Source: Onchocerca volvulus
Lineage: Eukaryota; Nematoda; Chromadorea; Rhabditida; Onchocercidae
NCBI GenBank assembly: GCA_000499405.2
Contig: HG738139.1
Location: forward strand, 14,046,828-14,110,827
Length of the DNA stretch: 64,000 nucleotides
Direction: 5' to 3'
The notes beneath the pieces were generated by a model. The model was not told the DNA's origin and ran no database searches. It saw nothing but the letters and a program-made list of their open reading frames with translations. Both the position numbers and the translations under genes were made by a program. Shown here piece by piece: positions 57,832 through 64,000 of this stretch (position 1 is the stretch's first letter; each line of letters begins with the position of its first letter).

Positions 57832-58808
57832 ATATTATTTCATATATATTGTATTATTATTATTGGTTGTTAATAGATGTAAATTAACGAATATTACACT
57901 TAAGTTTTTTTGTTATAGTAGAGTGAATATTTATGACGAATCAAAGCATCAGATGTTTGATGCAGTTGTCCATCCTCATAACATCAAATATTATCTTACT
58001 GTAAAATTGCAAAATTAATTTTAAAATTTCCTGAAATTTAAAACAGTTTTCGGGCTTTCCGATAGTATTAGGAAATATTCAAGTGAAATCTTTGAAAACT
58101 GAAATGGAGAAAAGTTTCATGTGAATAGCAGCAGCAGCAGTTAAACGCTGATCAGTCGGCTCTTACAACATTCTCTTGAAGATCACCAAAAATCATATAG
58201 AAGTTTTTATTCCCTTTTTGGTGCTTTGTATAACTTTTTCTGGTTTTTCCATCAATTCCAAATACTACTACTACCAATATAGTTGCATCTATCTGTGCTG
58301 CTGCACCTATTATCATATTTTTCACATAATCAGCATATTTTCGAAGCGCATAAGTTTCCTGAATCCGTTTCGATATTCCATGCTACCAATAAAATTCCTT
58401 GTAGTATTTTTAATAATTACCAATTAATATTATATTATTAACCGTTATGAAAGTAATCAGTAATTAATAGAAATATCATTCTCTCGATATTGCTAACAAA
58501 TGACCTATGACTTATTTTTTCACGAACCATGTTCATAAATTCGAATTCAACCCCGAGAAAGATATGATTATGGATTATATTTTGGTGCTCGAATATTCTC
58601 TTTTCTATTAAAAAAATATGGGATAAAATGAAGACTAGTTAGCCATCATCCCAGAACTAGAGAAAGATGAAGAAAAGTTATTTTAAAAAAAAATTAAACA
58701 AGTGAATCCATCCTTGGTTTGAATTTAATTTTTTTTTTTTTATCAAATAAAAGAATATCAAATAAAAGAAACTCCGGTTTCCTTTTGGACTTTGATTACC
58801 TTCTTCAG

Positions 58809-58924
58809 GTCTTGGATCTCCTCGAATTCCATCACGCCAATCTCGTCCTCTCGCTCCTTCCGGTCCATCTGATTCTGATTCTCCTCGCTATTTCAGTGAC
58901 ACATTCAAAATGAAGATTGTTTGA
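58809..58924 (+). CDS. Orphan 3'-terminal exon, possible alternative ADAM C-terminus
   Basis: After the acceptor TTCTTCAG a clean Ser/Pro/Arg-rich frame runs 38 residues to a TGA at 58922-58924. It begins GLGSPRIPSRQSRPLAPSG and ends YFSDTFKMKIV. It needs a donor leaving one base. Within the ADAM gene, the exon ending at 53681 leaves one base, and a weak GTCAAAG donor in the last exon also would. The end resembles the ADAM end (FNDSFRLEV). Two other frames are also open, so the frame choice rests on protein-like composition. It could instead belong to an unseen gene. Confidence 0.45.
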
Positions 58925-59284
58925 TAAAAAATTCTTGCTGAGAATGAAATGAAAATATAAATAATATTTCCTTATCTACTAATGCAAATTATATAGCCAT
59001 GAGATATAAAAGAAAAATTCTAGATGTTTTAGCGAAAAATCAATCCTCCAAAATGCATTCTTTTTACTCTCAAAAACCGTTAAAAGTAAAAGCAAATTTA
59101 TGAAAATTCCAATAATTAAATATGCCATATATTTTTTTAAACTGTGCATATTATTCACTTGGAGATTTTTTCTAATGATTTTCTACTGCAGTAATAGAAT
59201 CGACGTCATTTTGCGTTATTTATCGAAAGAATCAGTCTTAGTGGTGAAAAAGCCACGAAATTATTGTCATTTGTGTATATTGAA

Positions 59285-59321
<37 letters not shown>

Positions 59322-59886
59322 ATTCTCGCATATTTTCATATAATACATGAAGAAAAATAATTATAAGACTTTGATTCATAATCTTTCCAAGATATTTGAC
59401 ACATTTTATTTGTATGCTTTATATTTATATCATCAGTATATAATTAAAAGAATTAACAAATGTCATGCATGTGTTGCAGTACTCTTTTTCATTTATGCTT
59501 AGGATTTTTGCTTATTAATTAATGCTGAATAATTCATGTGTATGCTTATTAATTCATATACATTTATGCTTTTCAATTTATATGTTTATATTTATATGCC
59601 ATAATATAAATATGTTGTTAAGGAAACAAATTAAAGAGATAAAAGTTACAGTGCTATTAAGGGAAAACGCTATGGAAGTGAGAAATATTTAGTTTTGTTT
59701 TAAAACGAATATTTGCAAATTTCTTGAAGAAGCATTAGAAAAGACGAAGAAATCCAGCAAAATTAATGATTGGTATTTGTGGATGATTACTGCAGAAAAA
59801 ATTCACTACAGATGATTTTATCTGATGGAACTAAAACTATCTGTTTATACGAAAATTTTATATCTTAATGATCTTCCATTTTCAAA

Positions 59887-60012
59887 ATGTATCAAATTTT
59901 CTTCTTTTCAATGGTTATATTATTGAAATCTTTCAATGCTACGAGCTGGATGTTATATCGCTACCATTCTGAAGCAAATTATGATAGCGGGAAAGATTGT
60001 CGACAGAAATGA
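59887..60012 (+). CDS. Possible 41-residue secreted peptide
   Basis: An ATG opens a frame with a hydrophobic start (MYQIFFFSMVILLKSFNATS) and a polar remainder with one Cys, ending at TGA 60010-60012. It looks like a signal peptide plus a short mature part. Equally short hydrophobic frames arise by chance in this AT-rich DNA, so I hold this weakly. It lies 630 bases upstream of the receptor gene. Confidence 0.15.
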   Translation: MYQIFFFSMVILLKSFNATSWMLYRYHSEANYDSGKDCRQK

Positions 60013-60645
60013 TCAAATAATACTAATTGCTGTTAGATGACGAAGTTTCATAATATACACAAGCAAACATATAGTAGCTACCACATTTCAAGTTTCGTGC
60101 TAATTATTTTTATAAAGTTTCATAATAATTTCAATAATATCTTTTTGAGCGATAAATAATCCTAAGGAGGCGGGATAACAACTTCAGTAATGTTGGCTAA
60201 GATGAAGTACTTAATTGAAATATTGCTATCATTATTATTGCAATAAATAGCTCTGTTACATCATCATTCAACATGTTGCTCATATCCTAAGAAGTGATGA
60301 GTTGACATCTTTTAATGATGATAAAATAATATTACAATATTTGCTTTCAAACTAAATTCGAGTTTTGGTGCTGGATTGAATATTAAACTTTCAACAATAT
60401 GTTGAAAATAAAGGAATAATTCAAATTCAAATTTTTTGTTAGATGCATATCCTGAGATATGAAGAGTTTTTGATTTTTTTCCAAACTTCCGCAGATGTAT
60501 CACTTATGTTTGATCATTCCGACTTCATTAATATGCCGAGATTATCAGAACAACAGCCGCATACATCTATATTAAATAGGACATTACATGATATTTCAAT
60601 TTGACTACCTTTTTGATATTAAAATGAATTACTATTTTTAGCGAA

Positions 60646-63192
60646 ATGAACGACACTTTTAATCTTAATGGCAGTAACTACTTCAATGGCACTCGTCGTT
60701 ATAATCCTCCATGTGCAGGCCAGGGTCTATATTGCCGTAAGTTAATAATTGCAATCCAACTTTGATGAGTAATATCCATATGTGGTGAATTTCTGAACAA
60801 AATATTTGAGAATTCAAAAATTTATAATTTTGCCCGAAAATATGTCAAATCGATTTAACAACGAAATGGTTGTAGAGAAATTTATCATCTAATATAACAG
60901 CTTTACATTTTTAAATTTAAGAATCAATATATTATTACTAGCTTTGCTATCATGAAGTAAATTTGATATTCTGATACACTTTATTAAATAAATATTGAAG
61001 GATTTTCTGATAGAATTACGGTAGCATGCTTTCTAGCACAACTGTACAATATAAGACGTCTAATATCATGCACTGCAACGATTGGCAACTTCGTCGTTAT
61101 TCCTTTCATTTTATATTTGATAATTGTGAAAGTGAAAGATGGCTTTTTCAAGTATTTTACACTGAATGTAATGCTCACGTGTATCACGTCAGCTATTGCT
61201 GATTTCATAATCGATATAATTAAAATTATCCGTCTTTTTCATAGCATAAAAGGAAACAAAATTTATCTGTAAGTATTGTTCAAATTTAAACAAATATTCT
61301 TTCCGCATACTTTGTTTGCTTTATAATGTTCAATTCTTCTCGGTTGTATTACAAATAGTCTGCTAAAATTAAAAATTTTCCAATAAAAAAGGATGAAATT
61401 TCAACAGTTAATATTGTGAATTTTAATAATGCGATTATTTTGAAGTGTTTGATGAAATAAAATGAAATGGCTGTATTTTCAGTCGTTATATTCCAAAATG
61501 GGCAGGATTATATAGTCGTCTTGGGCTCATATGGTTTCATGCTTTAATGCTTTATGCAGTTATAATTTCTTACTTAACTTATGTGAAACCTTTTTTCTAT
61601 GCAAATAAATTTGTGAAAAAGTGAGTTCATTTTACTACTCTTCAAATCTTCTACTTGCATTCGATCGATAATTTCAAGACCTCGTAATATATTTGTTAAC
61701 GTTACATATGTTTTTAAAAGCATGAAGATACAATTTCAATATTCAAATCACTATGAAATTTGTCCAGTAATCGATTTCTAGAAAAATGCTCTTTTTTTTT
61801 TTCTACCTATAATCTTGACTTGAACAAAAAATCATCGTTCTTTTTGTTTCCATCCTTTTATTCCTTTTTTTTTTTTTCAGGAGTCAGATCCCGTATTATG
61901 CTGTGCTTCATATTTCGATACTTGTTTGGGGCGGTTTTACGATCGTAATGTTTTATCGATCCAAAAATTTTCTACCTTATGACTTGACTCATATTACATT
62001 GTTTATCGCATTGTTCATCATTGCTCTGATGGTAAAATTTTGCAAAATTCCAAGTCATTTTATATTGGAACCAATCATTCTGTATTAATAATTATAAATC
62101 AATGCAAAACCATGTGAGGTAAAACATTAAGTCAAAAAGGAAAAATAATTCTATTTTAACTTTCACTGACATACACTATTTCTAAATTTGGAATGAATTA
62201 GGACTTGTGATGGAAAGACAACTTTAAATGAGATACGCAATGTTGCAGGGATCAATTAAAATCATTAAATACAAACCGCTTGGAGTTAATTCTATCCAAG
62301 TTGCAAAATTACAACATAAACGTTTATATTCATTTATTATATATACTTATTTCACTGAAGTCATTAATTTGCCAACTTTTGGTAAGTTTCCATCGTTTGG
62401 CCATTCTAATATCAATTCGAGTCAATTAGTGATAGAGAAAACTTGTCACAACATTGATGCATTTTACTGCAGTCATAATATCTATTGAAACTTCTGACAT
62501 AGATTCTCTCAATCCTCTTAAAATTCAAAACTGAAAGTAAAAGCATAAAATCAATATTTTTATCGTTGAAGTAGGCTTCTAAAATTAAAGCTTGACATCT
62601 TAACTCTATGATGACAGTATTCTATCAAATTTTTGTATTCAAAAATGAAATATTGATGAGGCTAACAAGCAAGAGGGGATATTCAGGTAATTTTTCACCT
62701 CTCTAGGCCTTCTATTGCGTAGTTTTTTTCTTAAAGATGGATAAACTGCTTCCATAATTATATGCACACTGCACTTTATATGATTAAACATCTTATCATG
62801 ATGATTGTACAAGCATATTTCAGTTCATGCATGCTCACGGACTATTTGTATATTTGCTGATTGTGATGTTGCTGCAAGTAATTTCAAATCTGTGCTCGCT
62901 ACAGCAGTTTATTTTTCTTATCAGGTAATCAGTTAAGAAATCACTTGCTTATATAATCATAGATTATCTTTTGTTATTTGCAGTGTGAATTTCTCCTGAT
63001 GAAATTTTCAGTGTTACTTAATTTCAGATGCGGATCATCTTCATTGTTTTGATTACTATTTTCGCATTGGAGCCATTTCGCCGTGCAACCATTTCATTGT
63101 TCGTCAGAAAAAAGTGGACTACGGAAGTCAAATCAATTCAAACGCTAAAATATAACGAAATTCTTAAAAATAAAGAAACTTATCGTACATGA
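60646..63192 (+). CDS. Seven-transmembrane (serpentine) receptor, nematode type
   Basis: Exons: 60646-60736, 61037-61268 (or from 61025), 61483-61620, 61881-62031, 62249-62381, 62824-62924, 63028-63192; sum 1011 nt (1023 with the longer exon 2), 336-340 residues, all phases matching. ATG lies 4 bases after a TTTTTAG acceptor, suggesting trans-splicing. The N-terminus has three N-glycosylation sequons (N2, N8, N14). Hydrophobic segments in order include [87 protein letters not shown], a basic loop with a segment ending [13 protein letters not shown], and [19 protein letters not shown]. The last is a GPCR-like TM7 end. A basic cytosolic tail follows. Probably a chemosensory or peptide G-protein-coupled receptor; ligand and family unknown. 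Confidence 0.75.
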
Positions 63193-63659
63193 AACTGAAA
63201 CTTTTCAAGTTCAAATTTTGAACTTACAAATTTTGAACTTACAATTTTAAACTAAAAAATTTTGAGCCTTACACATAAGATTCTGGAACTACATTACAAA
63301 ATGTAGTTTGAATTAGACGGTACAAAATTCAACAAAATATATGTGTGATAATAAATGAGATGATCAAAAATGTTTCAAATATTGTTTGATATGGACATAC
63401 ACTAACCCAATTTTTTTTTTAGACAATTCGCTTTATTTGTATCAAAAAAAGAAAAAAGATATAATAGAAACAAAAAATTAAGACAAATATTGCGCAATAT
63501 CCTATAAAATCCATGAAATTCTCATGTTTGTTTCCTTTGTCAAATATTTGTTTAAATCGTTCGATGTTTTGATCCTTTTTTATAAATATAACTTTTTACA
63601 ACACATTTCGTAATCTATTTCTTTAAATCTAAATTTTTCTTTTTTTTTTCCTGCTTTAG

Positions 63660-63806
63660 AAAACAAAAAAGATTTTATGTCAAGTTAGTGATAACTTAAA
63701 CAATGATATTGTCAATATTCGTAAAGCAATCTTTGTAAACTTTCCCATAAGTAATGCTAAAGCATATGATCCAATTACAGAATCCATCGAAGCCAAAAAA
63801 CAATGA
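63660..63806 (+). CDS. Orphan 3'-terminal exon downstream of the receptor
   Basis: A strong acceptor (T-rich tract, CTGCTTTAG at 63659) is followed by an open frame of 48 residues ending in TGA at 63804-63806. It includes ILCQVSDNLNNDIVNIRKA and ends ESIEAKKQ. Codons look normal for this genome. It could be an alternative last exon of the receptor gene: a weak phase-0 donor GTCAAATC lies in the receptor's last exon. It could also be the end of another transcript. Confidence 0.35.
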   Translation, partial: KTKKILCQVSDNLNNDIVNIRKAIFVNFPISNAKAYDPITESIEAKKQ

Positions 63807-64000
63807 ATGTTGAAAGATGAAAAAGTGCCCTTCCATTCTAATAATCAATTGTTCAAGAAATTTGTTTTATAGAATAAGCATGTCGGAAAGGCCGAAATTA
63901 ACTATATAAATTTATATTGTAAAAAAAAAAAAAAAAAAAATGTTTCAACTATTGGCAATTCGTGCTTTTATTTAAATTATCTACGCTAATAACACGCATC
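63807..64000. other. Right edge, no gene seen
   Basis: AT-rich flank with an A run at about 63921-63940. Nothing else is supported. Confidence 0.6.

Larger units (their letters stand above)
54682..58808. other. ADAM 3' flank or long intron, no exon seen
   Basis: This AT-rich stretch holds ATAACGAATA-type repeats at 55830-55925 and short direct repeats near 56640 and 56830-56900. A (TA)n microsatellite lies at 57785-57829. No good exon is visible. It would be an intron if the exon at 58809-58924 belongs to the ADAM gene. Confidence 0.5.

Noticed and set aside
60190..60260. 18-codon hydrophobic frame MLAKMKYLIEILLSLLLQ
   Set aside because: Too short and typical of chance frames in this AT-rich DNA; it shows that the 41-residue candidate at 59887 may also be chance.

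Overview
The window looks like nuclear DNA from a nematode, most likely a parasitic clade III (filarial-type) worm. It is strongly AT-rich, full of A/T homopolymer runs, and its genes are cut into many short exons bounded by (T)nCAG acceptors and GTAAG-type donors. The proteins read as nematode orthologues. Several start codons lie a few bases after a 3' splice site, the usual look of spliced-leader trans-splicing. There are no prokaryotic features. The filarial assignment is inference from composition and protein flavour.

Layout: (1) ~150-6575, plus strand, the 3' part of the translation initiation factor eIF3 subunit A gene (15 exons visible, 5' end outside the window). (2) 8548-15204, minus strand, an unrecognised 768-residue single-pass membrane protein with a long glutamine-rich region encoded almost only by CAA (16 exons). 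(3) 20257-29088, minus strand, a complete class I myosin of the Myo1D/HUM-5 type (22 exons, 1008 residues). (4) 29095-36854, mostly empty AT-rich DNA with repeats and one possible gene relic. (5) 36855-38673, minus strand, cytochrome c oxidase subunit 5A (5 exons). (6) 38684-44044, a repeat-dense region with several minisatellites and a foldback element. (7) 44045-54681, plus strand, a membrane-anchored ADAM with a substituted catalytic glutamate, probably UNC-71-like (23 exons). (8) 58809-58924, an orphan coding-type exon that may be an alternative ADAM C-terminus. (9) 60646-63192, plus strand, a seven-transmembrane receptor in seven small exons. (10) 63660-63806, an orphan terminal exon.

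For each complete gene I placed splice junctions by eye; the summed exon lengths are divisible by three, which supports the models. The genes do not form one pathway: they cover translation, actin-based motility, respiration, cell adhesion/axon guidance and sensing. The eIF3a gene and the Q-rich gene are convergent. No CRISPR array, prophage, rRNA or convincing tRNA was seen.

The observations most worth following are: a cluster of hairpins after eIF3a whose first two loops are perfectly complementary over 7 nt; an exact in-frame 48-bp tandem duplication inside an ADAM metalloprotease-domain exon; a 35-bp tandem duplication that doubles a myosin 3' splice site; two possible ADAM C-termini that resemble each other; and a three-hairpin cluster inside an ADAM intron. 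I cannot show that any of these is a new system; each is a testable sequence observation.
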